DNA of 64,000 bases from Sinotaia quadrata (GCA_028829895.1 CM054177.1:52573164-52637163); one strand, 5' to 3'; positions 21,636 to 34,225 are shown, numbered from the stretch's first letter. Notes: generated from the letters alone by a model not told the origin. Program-made: numbers and translations.

Positions 21636-22440
21636 GTAAGCAACTTAATATTACGGTTGTTTTCCAAATATTTCAGTAATAATAATAATGTCATTACAAT
21701 CAGTATTGACATCTATGTCATTAGAGGAAATTGCACCATTTTTATAAGTATTTTCATTCATTACACCGTTAAACAGTAAATGTACAATGTTCTTTCATCA
21801 CTTTTCACTCCAATAGTTACTTATGACATTAAACAGTTAATCATGGTTCAACACACAATTATAGCTTCTAGCACCGTTAATTATAGCATCAACACAGTTA
21901 CTTAAAGCGCAAAAAACAGTTAATTTTGGCGTCAACACAGTCAATTAGTATGTCGACCCAATTATGGCTCCAGCACAGTTAATTATGGCATTAATACTTC
22001 AACACAATCAATCATGGCGTCAACACAGTTAATTATGGCTAAAGAGCAATTTTCGAAGTGTATTGGATGATTTGGTGGTAATTAACTAATAATAGTTTAC
22101 GTTGTTATATCGTGTCGTATTGTACAGTTCTATACTGTACAGTTGTACAGTGTTGTTTTATAAAGTGATATAATTATTGTGAGTGCGTTCACAACTCTGC
22201 TTTAGCCCTCCTTGACATAGTTGTGCCCCTTGTTGTATTGATGCATGCTACACTATGTACCTTTCCTTGTCACAGTTGTTATAGTGATGCATGCAATAGA
22301 AAAGTAAATTTGGTATGCATTTATTAATAGATTGTAAATATAGTTTTTCTCTGCAGAATATATAAAAAACCCAGCGTCATTGATTATTTATTTCCTACTG
22401 CATAAGCCGTTGTCTTATATACTATTTGTCTCTAGCTGCA
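21636..22440 (+). other. Putative intron start with diverged ~20-35-bp repeats
   Basis: After the donor at 21636, 21780-22050 holds decayed repeats of CAACACAGTTAATTATGGC. TTTTTCTCTGCAG ending at 22356 is a strong acceptor-like sequence. Read in phase 1 it is open for about 130 codons, but mostly through the following (TATC)n tract, so I regard it as an unused or cryptic acceptor. Confidence 0.35.
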
Positions 22441-22441
22441 A

Positions 22442-22739
<298 letters not shown>

Positions 22740-22741
<2 letters not shown>

Positions 22742-23200
22742 GATGATGATGTTCTGTCTGTGTGATTAATATGTCTTGTATCAGTCTAAGTGCACAGAGG
22801 ATATTGTGTTCAGTAAAACAGGAAGGAAACATTTGTAGACTTGTACTTCATTTATGCTTGAAGATTTTCGAGATGGTGATTACAATACTTTACCAGAAAG
22901 CCTTTTCATTGCAAAAATGAAAGGGAAATGAAATATGTGTGCCAAGATCAATATCTGTTGCATTATTTTGCTTTCGAATATACATTTCTATTTTACAAAC
23001 ATTCCACATCCCCTGAAGGAAGACTAAAATAGCATGTCTCAATTATGTGTGTTAGTTTGTAATATACCATACATTTATATTTTATTTTTAAAAGATTAAT
23101 TACTACTAATTATAATATTATTGATTAAATATTGCTGTCCAACACTTCCGTACACCAATATATATATATATGCGAACGGCTGGTCCTCACGCATCATCTC
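22740..23200. other. Unique AT-rich spacer
   Basis: No feature was supported apart from a short (TA)n tract at about 23160. Confidence 0.55.
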
Positions 23201-23204
23201 TCAC

Positions 23205-23405
23205 CATTAGAAGACACGGTACCCTGGTCACGTTACTCCATCTTTTGTCATTAGCAGACAATTGATCCTTTGTTCACGTGACTCCATCTTTTGTCATTAG
23301 CAGACAATTGATCCTTTGTTCACGAGAATCCGTATTTCGTCGTTAGCAGACGCACGCTCCTTGGTCACGTGACTCCATCTTTCGTCATTAGCAGACATGT
23401 CATAT
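23205..23405. repeat. ~46-60-bp minisatellite with E-box motifs, ~4 copies
   Basis: TCATTAGCAGACAATTGATC and TTCACGTGACTCCATCTTT recur. Two copies contain the palindrome CACGTG. Confidence 0.88.
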
Positions 23406-23534
23406 ATACAGACATGTAATACAAAATATTTTTTTATAAACCGCTAAATATCTACAATCATATTTTTTTAAAAAATAAATAAACATTCAATTAGTGTTGA
23501 AACTGTTTGATAGCACTGTTAAGATTGTAGTACA

Positions 23535-23705
23535 TCATTACTTTGTGTTTGCACTGCTGGGAAACCTGTAATATAGCATTATACTGCGTTTGACTGCACT
23601 GCCATTAAAACTTAGTACATCATTACTTTGTGTTTGCACTGCTGGGAAACCTGTAATATAGCATTATACTGCGTTTGACTGCACTGCCATTAAAACTTAG
23701 TACAT
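23535..23705. repeat. ~85-bp duplication, 2 copies
   Basis: TAGTACATCATTACTTTGTG through GACTGCACTGCCATTAAAAC is repeated almost exactly in tandem. The sequence between 23405 and 23535 is AT-rich and unique. Confidence 0.93.
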
Positions 23706-24225
23706 TATTATTTGGCAACTGTATTTGAGGGCACTGCTAAAAAAACGTAAACACAGTATTACTTTGTAACTGTATTTGAAGGTAATGCTAATAAAGCTTA
23801 ATAAAAATAAAAAAACTTTATAACTGTATTTGATGGTAATGCTAATAAAGCTTTAAAAAATTACTTTATAACTGTATTTGATGGTAATGCTAATAAAGCT
23901 TAATAAAAAGTATTTTATAACTGTATTTTATGGTAATGCTAATAAAGCTTAATAAAAAATACTTTATAACTGTATTTTATGGTAATGCTAATAAAGCTTA
24001 ATAAAAAAAATACTTTATAATCCTATTTGATGGCACTGCTAATAAAGCTTAATAAAAATAATTTATAACTGTATTTGATGGCACTGCTAATAAGACTGTA
24101 GGATAATATTACATTGCGTTTAACTGCACTGCTAATAAAACTTACACTCGTTACTTTGTTACTGTACTTAAAGGCACTGCTAGGAAGACTGTAAGATATC
24201 TGTTCTGGATAATTCCATTTTAGAT
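23705..24225. repeat. ~48-50-bp minisatellite, ~9 copies
   Basis: The unit is TATAACTGTATTTGATGGTA, ATGCTAATAAAGCTTAATAA, then A-rich linker of varying length. It is related at both ends to the neighbouring array by CACTGCTAATAA words. Confidence 0.93.
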
Positions 24226-24229
24226 TATA

Positions 24230-24885
24230 AACTCCTTTGTTGCACATGAATCAAATTATAAACTATTGAGTTTTTGTAATCATCAATTAAATTATAAATG
24301 ATGAGATTTGGTGCTTTCAAATTAAATCATAAACTGTTTAGTTGTATTGCAGGCCAATTAAATCATAAACTGTTTAGTTGTATTGCAGGCCAATTAAATC
24401 ATAAACTGTTTAGTTGTATTGCAGGCCAATTAAAATAAATTAGCTATTGAGTTTTGTAGCATTCAAATCAAATCATTAATTGTTGAGGTCTATTAAATCA
24501 TAATTTTTTTAGTTCTTCTGCAGTCCAAATAAATCATTGAGTTATATTTCAGTATTAAATCATAATCTGTTTGAGTTGTATTGCAGGTTAATGAAATCAT
24601 AAAATGTTAAGTTGTATTGCAGGACAATTAAATCACAAACTGTTGTGCTGTATTGCAGGCCAATTATATCATAAACTGTTGAATTATTTTGCAGGACAGT
24701 TAAATCATAAATTGTGGAATTGTACTGCAGGCCAATTAAATCTTAAACTGTTGAATTCTATTGCAGGCCAATTAAATCATAAACTGTTGGAGTTATATCG
24801 CAGGCCAATTAAATCATAAACTGTTGAATTGTATTTCAAGATATTTAATTCATAAACTGTTGAATTCTTGTTGCACATCAAGTAC
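24230..24885. repeat. 36-bp minisatellite, ~14 copies
   Basis: The unit AATTAAATCATAAACTGTTT plus AGTTGTATTGCAGGCC. Copies at 24340-24430 are identical and edge copies vary. Each has TTGCAGG, which mimics a splice acceptor many times over. Confidence 0.95.
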
Positions 24886-25024
24886 TGTAATGTTATCCAG
24901 GTCAACTGCTGACCTAAACATTTTTGTTATGGTCAGACACATTGCATACATCCAAATTTGATAAAGAAACAGGTGTTTGTAAAAATATTTTATTGCTTTC
25001 TATGTAGAGATACATTTATTGCAG

Positions 25025-25275
25025 GGATTATGAATATAAAGTGCTCTGTTTGGAGACATTTATTTCTCGAGTGTTAGATATGAAACGCTCTGTCGGTGCT
25101 TGTTATATATAAAGTGTTCTGTTTGGAGACATTTATTTCTCGAGTGTTAGATATGAAACGCTCTGTCGGTGCTTGTTATATATAAAGTGTTCTGTTTGAA
25201 GACATTTATTTCTCGAGTGTTAGATATGAAACGCTCTGTCGGTGCTTGTTATATATAAAGTGTTCTGCGTATTCA
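25025..25275. repeat. 73-bp minisatellite, ~3.4 copies
   Basis: The unit AGTGTTCTGTTTGGAGACAT, TTATTTCTCGAGTGTTAGAT, ATGAAACGCTCTGTCGGTGC, then TTGTTATATATAA. Copies are nearly identical. Confidence 0.96.
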
Positions 25276-25504
25276 CAGTTTTATTTCTCGTGGGTTGTTG
25301 ATTTTTTTTTTAACGAGTGAAGAAATATGTATTGCACCTGTACGGTACGAATAATGCGCTTGGTGTAAATACATATTTACTAACTGCAGATTACACATTT
25401 CTTTGTAAAGAAACGTGTGTAGAAAATATAAATTATCCGGCGTAAAGGCACATTTATTGCTTGTGCTTCTGGCAGTTGAAGCGGTCTTGGAAACAAACAC
25501 CCAC

Positions 25505-25665
25505 ACACATTTATTACTCGTATTTATTCATATAAAGCGCTGAATAAAGAGACCCATTTCCTTACAATCACTGTAACTTGAAAACAACACGTTTATTACT
25601 CGTATTTAGTTCATATAAAGCGCTGAATAAAGAGACCCATTTCCTTAAAATCACTGTAACTTAGA
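25505..25665. repeat. ~80-bp duplication with diverged flank
   Basis: TTTATTACTCGTATTTATTC through GCGCTGAATAAAGAGACCCA is present twice. Weak relatives (TATAAAGCGGTC) continue to about 25850. Confidence 0.9.
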
Positions 25666-25849
25666 AAGCACTTTTTATTAAGACACATTTCTTGTACATG
25701 TTTGTTACATATAAAGTTTTATTTGAAAAACACAATTCTGTATATATTTCTTGGATATAAAGCGGTCTTTAAAAAGAAATGTTAATTGCATATGTTTATT
25801 TCATAAAACACGATATATAAATAATTAATAACGTGAGGCATATAAAGTG

Positions 25850-26110
25850 AATTTTGACAACACATCTTTTACACATCTTTTACACATCAAGACAATTCGT
25901 ACAAGTGTATGTTAAACACAAATTACTCTGTGTAAAGATACATATATTGATCGTGTTTGCTACTATAAGTGTGCAAGTGTACGTCGAGGGCAGTAATGCA
26001 TTAGATTACAGATTTGCGACACACCTTCCGATTCAGGCCAGACGTGGAGAGATGCCAGTGGCCTTATGTTTAAAACACGTGTAACACGACGCTTACGCTT
26101 TGCAGCAAGA
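25850..26110 (+). other. Unique segment with short open frame
   Basis: A 76-codon frame at 25854-26084 becomes GC-richer after 25975. There is no pyrimidine-supported acceptor, no donor and no recognised domain. It is not annotated as a gene. Confidence 0.2.
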
Positions 26111-26111
26111 C

Positions 26112-26615
26112 ATAATTTGCAAAACTATTGCACATACCACAGTACTCTGGTCTATTGTTCTTCCAAAACTATTCCACATACCACAGTACTCTGGTCTATT
26201 GTTCTTACAAAACTATTGCACATACCACAGTACTCTGGTCTATTGTTCTTCCAAAACTATTGCACATACCACAGTACTCTGGTCTATTGTTCTTCCAAAA
26301 CTATTGCACATACCACAGTACTCTGGTCTATTGTTCTTCCAAAACTATTGCACATATCACAGTACTCTGGTCTATTATTCTTCCAAAACTATTGCACATA
26401 CCACAGTACTCTGGTCTATTGTTCTTCAAAACTATTGCACATACCACAGTACTCTGGTCTATTGTTCTTCCAAAACTATTGCACATACCACAGTACTCTG
26501 GTCTATTGTTCTTACAAAACTATTGCACATACCACAGTACTCTGGTCTATTGTTCTTACAAAACTATTGCACATACCACAGTACTCTGGTCTATTGTTCT
26601 TACAAAACTATTCAT
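26112..26615. repeat. 44-bp minisatellite, ~11 copies
   Basis: The unit AAAACTATTGCACATACCAC, AGTACTCTGGTCTATTGTTC, then TTCC or TTAC. The ending variants TTCC and TTAC are grouped rather than random. One copy is a base shorter (TTCAAAAC near 26428). Three open frames of 168 to 214 codons are artefacts: 44 bp cycles through all frames in three units. Confidence 0.97.
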
Positions 26616-26689
26616 ATTGTACAAATGCTCTTAGGATTATAATATCCAATATATTTATACAACTCGGCCATATAAGAACCAACTTGTTA

Positions 26690-27315
26690 ATAGTTTCACT
26701 AAGAGAATAACAGTTCCACTAAGATGTTGATAGTGTCACTAAGAGGTTGACAGTTTCACTATAATGTTGCCAGTTTCGCCGAAAGGTTGACATTTTCAGA
26801 AAGATGTTGATAGTTTCACTAAGGGGTTGAGTGTTTCACTAAGAGGGTGACATTTTCACTATAATGTTGACAGTTTAACTGAAAGGTTGACATTTTCAGA
26901 AAGATGTTGATAGTTTCACTAAGGGGTGGAGTGTTTCACTAAGAGGGTGACATTTTCACTATAATGTTGACAGTTTAACTGAAAGGTTGACATTTTCATT
27001 AAGCGATTGACAGTTTCACTAAAAGGTTGACTAGAGGTTGACATCTTCACTGAAAGGTTGACTGTTTCAGTACGATGTTGAGAGTTTCATTATTATGTTG
27101 ACAGTTTCATTTTAAAAGTTTATTATTTATTTAAGAGGATGGCAGTTTCACTAAAATGTTGATATATTCATCGAAAGGTTGACTATTTCACTGAGAGGTT
27201 CACTATTGCAGCAATATGTTGTCTCACTAAAAGGTTGATATATTCACCGAAAGGTTGACTATTTCACTAAGAGGTTGACTATTGCAGCAATATGTTGTCT
27301 CACTAAAAGGTTGAT
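26690..27315. repeat. ~20-bp diverged minisatellite, ~28 copies
   Basis: GTTGACAGTTTCACTAAGAG and close variants. There is a larger duplication of about 120 bp (26780-26890 versus 26890-27000) and another at 27160-27310. Confidence 0.92.
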
Positions 27316-27520
27316 ATGTGTTTATACGTCATCACTGAAATTTGTTTGATGAGGACTTGCATGTCAAGCACTGTAGTTTTAAAATATTTACAACATTATG
27401 TGTATGAAGATAGAATTGACAAAATAATATATTTTACTTCAATTATCTTTTTATTCATCCATTTCAGTTACCGTATAATAGCCCAAGCATTGATGGGAGC
27501 GTGAAATACAGATGACTGGA
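27315..27520 (+). other. Unique spacer with acceptor-like site
   Basis: CTTTTTATTCATCCATTTCAG ending at about 27467 is a good acceptor. Following it, LPYNSPSIDGSVKYR then a stop can be read in phase 0. It could be a small terminal exon or coincidence. Confidence 0.2.
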
Positions 27521-28260
27521 AATGACGTTGAAATGAAGATTATAGTTGTGGAGATGTGTGAATTCAAAAAGAGAAGAATGCAGTTGTAGAGATGTGTGCA
27601 CTCAAAAAAGTGAAGATTGTAGTTGTCGAGATGTGTGCACTCAGAAAGTGAAAATTGTAGATGTAGAGATATGTGCACTAAAAAAGAGATTATAGTTGTA
27701 GAGAAGGGTGCACTCAAAAAATGAAGTTTGTAGTTGTCGAGATGTGTGCACTCAAAAAGTGAAAATTGTAGTTGTAGAGATATGTGACTCAAAAAGAGAT
27801 TATAGTTGTGGAGATGTGTGCATTCAAAAAGAAAAGATTACAGTAGTAGAGATGTGTGCACTCAAAAAGTGAAGATTGCAGTTGTCGAGATGTGTGCACT
27901 CAAAAAGTGAAGATTATAGTTGTAGAGATATGTGCACTCAAAAAGAGATTATAGTTGTAGAGAAGTGTGCACTCAGAAAGCGAAGTTAGTAGTTGTAGAG
28001 ATGTGTGCACTAAAAAATTGAAGATTGTAGCTGTAGAGAAGATTATAGTTGTAGAGATATGTGCACTTACAAAGCCAAAATTATAGTTGTAGAGATATGG
28101 ACACTAAAAATAAAGATTATGGTTGTAGAGATGTACACTCAAAAAGTGAAGATTATAGTTGTAGAATTATGTGCATTCAAAAAGTGAAGATTGTGGTTGT
28201 AGAGATGTGTACACTCAAAAGTAAATATTACACTTGTTGAGATATATGTTCAGCAAGTGA
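27520..28260. repeat. ~36-40-bp diverged minisatellite, ~18 copies
   Basis: AGATTATAGTTGTAGAGATG followed by TGTGCACTCAAAAAGTGA, with extensive substitution and length variation. Confidence 0.93.
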
Positions 28261-28790
28261 AAATCGTAAAGTTGTACAAATGTGTACAGACATCAAAGAT
28301 CATAGTTCTAAATCAGGTGTGTGCTGTAACGTAAAATGCTTGCGTTAATAAAAACAAAAACAACTATCACAGGCACGTACGTACAATCTCTGCTACCGAA
28401 ATACCCGCCATGCAGAGATTTACTTACGTCAACACCGAACCCTCAGGAAAAATAATATGCCAGCCTAGAGGCACGTGTAGCCACCCACACCTCCATATCC
28501 TTACCACGACAGTAGCGTTTGGTGTTTTCTCTCGTTTTCCTCCTGTTTTTATTAACAACTTCTTCCTCTATCTGACACTGTGTACGTTACGTTCGCGTCA
28601 CGTGTCTACACAAGCCGATAATAGATTCCAGTCAGCAGATGTGAACAGTAGGCATTCTGAAAGAGGCAGTCATTCAGACAATTAGTTTACAGCATTAAGT
28701 GGAATTGTTGCGATTGCCGACGCTGGCTATATACATCCTGCGGTGGATGTCGTTAACGTCTGAAGCAAAGAGTGGCTACAACGCCATTTT
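28260..28790. other. GC-richer unique island
   Basis: A 91-codon frame lies at 28410-28685 (start ATG in CGCCATGC context). CACGTACGTAC and CGTTCGCGTCACGTG add CpG. No domain is recognised and no donor is clear. It may be promoter or untranslated exon sequence. Confidence 0.25.
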
Positions 28791-28799
28791 GTAGAGCAG

Positions 28800-29485
28800 A
28801 GCAAGAACATTATCAAATTGTCAGCCATTTTGTACAGCAATGCAGGAAAATTATCATATTATCAATCATTTTGAAAAGAAATGCAAAAAAATCTATCATA
28901 TGGTCAACATTTCGTATAGCAATGCAGAAGAATTATCATATAATAAACCATTTCGATCAGCAATGCATAAAAATTATATTGTCAGCCATTGTGTACAGCA
29001 GTGAAAGAAAAATATCACATAGTCAGCCATTTTATATAAAATAAAAAACAGGAAAACTATCATATTGTCATCCATATTGTACAGCAATGCAAAAAATTCT
29101 TATTATCAAACATTTTTACAGCAAAGCAGAAAAATTATCATATAGTCAGCTTTTTTTTGACAGCAATGCAGAAAATAATATTGCCAACCATTTTTTTACA
29201 GAAGGGCAAATATTATCATATTTTTTCAACCATTATGTACAGCAGTGCAAATATTATCATATTGTTTCAACCATTATGTACAGCATTGCAAATATTATCA
29301 TATTTTCTTCAACCATTATGTACAGGAGGGCATAACAATTATCATATTTCATCCATTTTATACAATAGTGAAGGAACATTATCATATTGTTAACCATTTC
29401 GAACTCCGATACAGAAAAAATATCATATTGTCAACCATTGTGTACAGCAATGCAAAAGAGTTATCATATTATCATCATACATTAT
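28800..29485. repeat. ~40-45-bp diverged minisatellite, ~15 copies
   Basis: The theme is CAGCAATGCAGAAAAATTAT followed by CATATTGTCAACCATTTTGT. Local subfamilies occur, for example TGCAAATATTATCATATT with CAACCATTATGTACAG at 29205-29330. Confidence 0.93.
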
Positions 29486-29690
29486 GAACCAAGTCACTAT
29501 TTGGTATGCTGTCAAACATTCTCTAATAAGCTTAATATTAAGATTACATACATCGCTTTTTATTAATATAAATATTTCCAGACTGAACGCAAGGTTATTT
29601 TATTACCCTAAATATATAATTCATTTTACATTTTCACTTCACTAAAACCCGTTTACTCCCAACACAATAGATATTTCATTATTATGATCT
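29485..29690. other. Unique AT-rich spacer
   Basis: No feature was seen. Confidence 0.55.
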
Positions 29691-29990
29691 ACTTCAGTCA
29701 TATACACTCAAAACAAGCCACAGTAAACACTGTTATTACATAGGTTTAAGCCAGAGTAAACACTATTATTACATAGGTTTAAGTCAAAACAAGCCACAGT
29801 AAACACTATTATTACATAGGTTCAAGTCAAAACAAATGCTATTATTACATAGTTTTAAGTCACAACAAATGCTATTAATACATAGTTTTAAGTCACAACA
29901 AATGCTATTAATACATAGTTTTAAATCACAACAAATGCTATTATTACATAGTTTTAAGTCACAACAAATGCTATTAATACTGATTTTAAG
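29690..29990. repeat. 33-bp minisatellite, ~8 copies
   Basis: The unit AAATGCTATTATTACATAGT plus TTTAAGTCACAAC. Left copies carry CAGTAAACACTATTATTACA and a longer linker. The 11-codon period opens short frames on both strands. Confidence 0.94.
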
Positions 29991-29997
29991 CCACTCA

Positions 29998-30053
29998 CAT
30001 ACACACACACACACACAAACACACACACATACGCACGCACGCACACACACGCA

Positions 30054-30112
<59 letters not shown>

Positions 30113-30116
30113 ACAC
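29998..30116. repeat. (AC)n/(ACGC)n microsatellite
   Basis: CA repeats with two internal ACGC tetranucleotide blocks (about 30031-30072). Confidence 0.98.
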
Positions 30117-30124
30117 TATTATTA

Positions 30125-30530
30125 TAGAGTTTCAGACTTTCAAGTGAGAACTAATCTATCATTACCGATTTTCAAGTCAGACCAAATACAGTTGTTACGG
30201 AATTTTAAGTCAGATCAAATGCATTTATTGTAGAGTTTCAAATAAAATCAAATGCAGTTATTACAGAGTTTCAAGTTAGACCAAATGCAGTTATTACAAA
30301 ATTTCAAGTCAGAGCAAACTCTATTATTGCTGATTCACAATCAGCACTATTTTGCCGATATTTATATTAGAAGAAACAACATCATTCATAATCCTCAAGC
30401 CAGAACAAACATTATTTGCAATCCTCAAACGAGAACAAGCATTATTTGCAACCCTCAAACCAGAACAAACATTATTTGCAATCCTCAAACCAGAATAAAC
30501 AACATCATTGACAATCTCTAAATGAGAACA
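30125..30530. repeat. ~30-bp minisatellite, two subfamilies
   Basis: 30125-30320 follows the theme GAGTTTCAAGTCAGACCAAA. 30380-30500 is a cleaner 30-bp array with ACATTATTTGCAATCCTCAA plus ACCAGAACAA. Both share the TCAAGTCAGAAC core with the preceding array. Weak copies continue to 30750. Confidence 0.9.
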
Positions 30531-30945
30531 ATATTATCACCCTCAAGAGAAAAATAATTCTAATGACGGTCTTAAGTATAAACACAATTACTGACGATAT
30601 TAATTTAGAAAAGAAATTGCTTGTCATGTCAGAACAAACCAATTTACTAGATTACTTCAAGTCAGTACAACATTTTTATTGGCGAAAATCTGAACAGAAC
30701 AAACACTATTTGCAAGTCTCAAGTCGGAACAAACAGTATTAAAGACGAGTTTCTAGTAAACTCACACTATAGGCCTGAGTGTATTGACGATAAATATAGC
30801 CTGCTATTTATTGTTAAATTTTATGATATTAGTGTAGAATTACGTTTTATGATATTATGTAATGGTAAATGTATATACTTAGTTTTGTGAGGTAAGTCAG
30901 TAGATCACGTTGATTTCATTTTCATGTGTTCGTGCGTCATCATTC
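30530..30945. other. Mostly unique AT-rich spacer
   Basis: Decayed copies of the preceding repeat lie to about 30750, then unique sequence. Confidence 0.5.
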
Positions 30946-31450
30946 CGTCATTATCAGCAGCATGTTGTAGTCTGCTACCACCATGTCAATAAAACCTCAA
31001 ACCATCATTATCAGCAGCATGTTTGGCGTAGTTTGATGTCATGAAAATGACAACTCCACCCGTCATTATAAGCAGTATGCTTGGCGAGGTTTGATATCAT
31101 GGTAATGATAATTCCGTCATCATTATCAGCAGCATGTTGGGCGTACTTTGATTCCATATCAGTGACAACTCCACCTGTCATTATGAGCAGTATGTTTGGC
31201 GTATTTTGATATCATGATAGTGATAATTCCACCCATCATTATCAGCAGCATGTTGGGCGTACTTTGATACCATATCAGTGACAACTCCACCTGTCATTAT
31301 GAGCAGTATGTTTGGCGTATTTTGATATCATTAGTGATAATCCCACCCGTCATTATCAGCCGCATGCTGGGCGTTCTCTGATACATTATCAGTGATAACT
31401 CCACCCGTCATTATCAGGAGTATGCTTGGCGTAATCTGATACTGTGTCAA
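30945..31450. repeat. ~56-bp minisatellite organised as ~112-bp dimers
   Basis: CATTATCAGCAGCATGTTGG, GCGTACTTTGATACCATATC alternate with CATTATGAGCAGTATGTTTG, GCGTATTTTGATATCATGAT. The strict AB alternation at 31115-31330 is a higher-order unit. Confidence 0.92.
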
Positions 31451-31500
31451 GGACAACACTACTTTTTATTTTATAAAACATATCAACGTATAACCAACAT

Positions 31501-31870
31501 TGACTTACTTATCTCCTTGGATTCCCCGTGGAACAAAGGGCCTCAACAACAGTTCTCCATCTCAGTCTATTCTGGGCAGTCTTTTTCAGTTCACCCCTCG
31601 ACAGGTTGCAGTCTTCATTTCCTCTTCACAGGATCGTCTCCAGGTGGTCTTAGGGCGACCGACCCGTCTCTTTCCCTGGGGGTTCTACTGCAAAGCCTGC
31701 CGGGTGATGTCCTGCGTGGGTTTCCGCAGGGTGTGTCCTATCCATCGCCATTTACGCCTGGCAATCTGCTGATTGATGGGATCTTGGTTTGTCCGCTGCC
31801 ACAAATCAGTGTTCTTTAGTTTGTCTGTCCACATGATCTTCAGTATGGCAGCCATTGACGAATACTTGGA
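31501..31870 (-). mobile_element. 5'-truncated LINE fragment (ORF2 C-terminus), copy 2
   Basis: The minus strand encodes the ORF2 C-terminal tail of a non-LTR retrotransposon. In order it shows LQVFVNGC-like, a DLWQRTNQDPINQQI segment, RRKWRWIGHTLRKP, GRPKTTWRR, and a final LRWRTVVEALCSTGNPR before a stop. In-frame stops (one after the RQALQ motif, another after CRGVN) and a shift make it a pseudogene. The 3' end has a TAAGTAAG tail. It is better preserved than the copy at 2493-2868, and its 5' truncation lies at almost the same point. It sits just beyond the right edge of a minisatellite. The plus-strand frames at 31500-31819 are antisense. Confidence 0.88.
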
Positions 31871-32435
31871 GTTTGTTGGTTAGGGATAATTATGCATTAT
31901 TTAATGAATTACTATTATCATTGTATTATCACCGAATGGGATTTTCGTTGTTATTTGTTATTTATTGTTAATACTAATTTATCTGGTGACCACATATATT
32001 AATTGATTTTTAGTTATAATGAAAAGCTGTTCGCTTAAGGGGATTAATAATGTCTGAGCTCTGTGTCGTCACTTTGTTTCTCCCTATATCACATTCTCAC
32101 TCTTCTCATACATTATTGTTCCATTCCAATCACTACTAACCTCAGTAACCAGTCAACTCTAGTCATGTCTTGTATTTTCTATAACAACATTTATTCTAGT
32201 GAAATAATAAACATAATATGGTATTGCAATCGTGATTCATAACAATAACAGAAAGTGATACATAAAATCTGACTCACCATATCATCTACGTAATAAATGG
32301 TTCTTGTGAGCCAGTGTATAGGTATGAGTAACATTCAATTGTTTTATATATTCTACATAACTAACTCATCTTCATCTAGCTGAACCGCGTGACGTAACTA
32401 CTTGTGGACGGGAGAAGGGAAATCGTCCGTTTGCT
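31870..32435. other. Unique AT-rich stretch, no gene seen
   Basis: No array, domain or splice-bounded frame was recognised. Confidence 0.55.
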
Positions 32436-32585
32436 CAATTTGTATACTAATTTTCTCTCTGACCAAGTCAGCATACATAGAAATCTGACCCCTTTCACCC
32501 TTGAACCTATCATTACTAATTTATTATCTGGGTAAGTCAGCATACATAGAAAACTGACCCCTTTCACCCTTGAACGTATCATTAC
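32436..32585. repeat. ~69-bp duplication, 2 copies
   Basis: AAGTCAGCATACATAGAAAA and CTGACCCCTTTCACCCTTGA are present in both copies. A 68-codon minus frame spans them. Confidence 0.9.
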
Positions 32586-33070
32586 TTAACCTTACTTCAA
32601 CTCGATTTCCGAGTGTCATCCATCACCAAACACCATGCGGTATTCCAATGTATGTTTATCTTTAACATTGATGAACATACAGTTAGTCATTCCGCTACTA
32701 AATCATTTCCAGCGTTCTGTCCGGCATGTGTCAATTGTTACAACTCCTTTCGGCACCAGCTATATCAAGCACGCACTGGCACTGCCTGGTTCGTGAACTT
32801 GATACCAATGCTTGTGATTACAATTTCCTTAAAAATGTTATTTTACACATCCACTAGGGTAACATAACAAATTTTTATAATTTGAACAAATGCCTTCACT
32901 TTCAAAAACCGAACGCGTACTATTTTATATTTCATAACTATATATGTACAACTCAACATCTTTGACTGTATCCTTCGCTTATATTCTAATTAGTTGTACA
33001 ATACGAATGCTTTATCCGTCACTTGGTTACACTATCACAATTAGGTGTAATATTAATGATTACAATGGGC
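32585..33070. other. Unique segment, no recognised gene
   Basis: One 84-codon frame (32613-32867) has no recognisable domain and no splice context. Confidence 0.45.
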
Positions 33071-33074
33071 CAAA

Positions 33075-33305
33075 TACCAGACATTGCAATAGCAAGACTT
33101 CCCAAGACGCACACGGTGTATCGAACGATAGTGCAAAAATACTGTACCTCAGGCATTGCAATAGCAAGACTGCCCAAGAAGTACACGGTGTATCAAACGA
33201 TAGTGCAAAAATACTGTACCTCAGGCATTGCAATAGCAAGACCGCCCAAGAAGCACACGGTGTATCGAACGATAGTGCAAAAATACTGTACCTCAGGCAC
33301 TGCAC
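33075..33305. repeat. 72-bp minisatellite, 3 copies
   Basis: The unit GCATTGCAATAGCAAGACTG, CCCAAGAAGTACACGGTGTA, TCAAACGATAGTGCAAAAAT, ACTGTACCTCAG. With a period of 24 codons it is open in two plus frames and one minus frame, giving 103- to 151-codon reading frames. Substitutions are not biased to third positions of any one frame as far as can be judged by eye. Confidence 0.95.
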
Positions 33306-34225
33306 GATGTTTGGAATTCTGCGAGCTGGCGTAGAGGAATTACAAAGAAACGCATATGGAAATGCACTTGTCTTCAGCAGCGCGCAAACAGCTAAATAAA
33401 ACAAACATCAAATCCTTCACCAACTTCAAGAGAAAGAGAGAAAGAAATAGCAACAAATAATTATTATAAAGACGAACAGCTATACAATGATGTATAGGGA
33501 GAGAAATGTAGACTACACATCTACAACAAACGGAAGAAAAGAGGCAGGAAAAATAAAATGAGGCAGGGTGAAATGGAGGAATACACAAGGAATTAAAAGT
33601 TCCTTCCCTCTACATCTTTTCTAGAAATACTGCATTCAGTAAGAGGTAAGTAGATAATTAAACAACAAACATCCAAAAAAAGATAATTATAGATAAATGA
33701 TAAATTGAATTATTACATTTATAGAGTTAACTGGGTACGTATACAAACGTGAGAAAGATGGCCTGAAAGTTGGGCCGGGAATGAAAAGAAAACGAACAAT
33801 AGTTTAATTCCATTACTATCAAATTTTAAAAGACCATCTTTACTAACGTATGTAATTAGTATTATTAATAAACTGCAATAAATACTTTTATTGATTTTTC
33901 ATAATTTGCAATTACATGTCAGATATTCTCTTCTTACAACAAAAGTCAGAGACACCTATTTGTTTTTATATTATCAAGCCGGCTTAAAACTTCTTCTTTG
34001 ATTAGGATGATGGCAGTTTCCGAGCTAGGCCGTCGTTTTAAACGGTGTCAAACGTTCCATTTTACAGTAACATGTCCACATGTTCAAATTAGTGTCAAAC
34101 GCTTCGTTTTGCATCAACATATCTACTTTAAACAAATTAGTGTCAAAACTCGTTCAACTCATTTGAAGGAAAGATTGGAGTTCTGTACTGAAGCAATTCC
34201 CCTGACGCACTTCTACAATAGAATA
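33305..34225. other. Unique stretch
   Basis: GAG|GTAAGTAG near 33643 is donor-like but no exon is apparent before it. The 79-codon frame at 33998-34237 has no recognised domain and runs into the next array. Confidence 0.4.

Noticed and set aside
25854..26084. 76-codon frame as a possible exon
   Set aside because: No pyrimidine-supported acceptor or good donor and no recognised domain. It runs into repeat-flanking sequence.
26066..26710. Three overlapping 168- to 214-codon frames
   Set aside because: They cross the 44-bp array. Each frame sees the same three shifted translations.
28410..28685. 91-codon frame as a single-exon gene
   Set aside because: Composition and initiation context are weak, no family resemblance was seen, and no transcript signal is visible.
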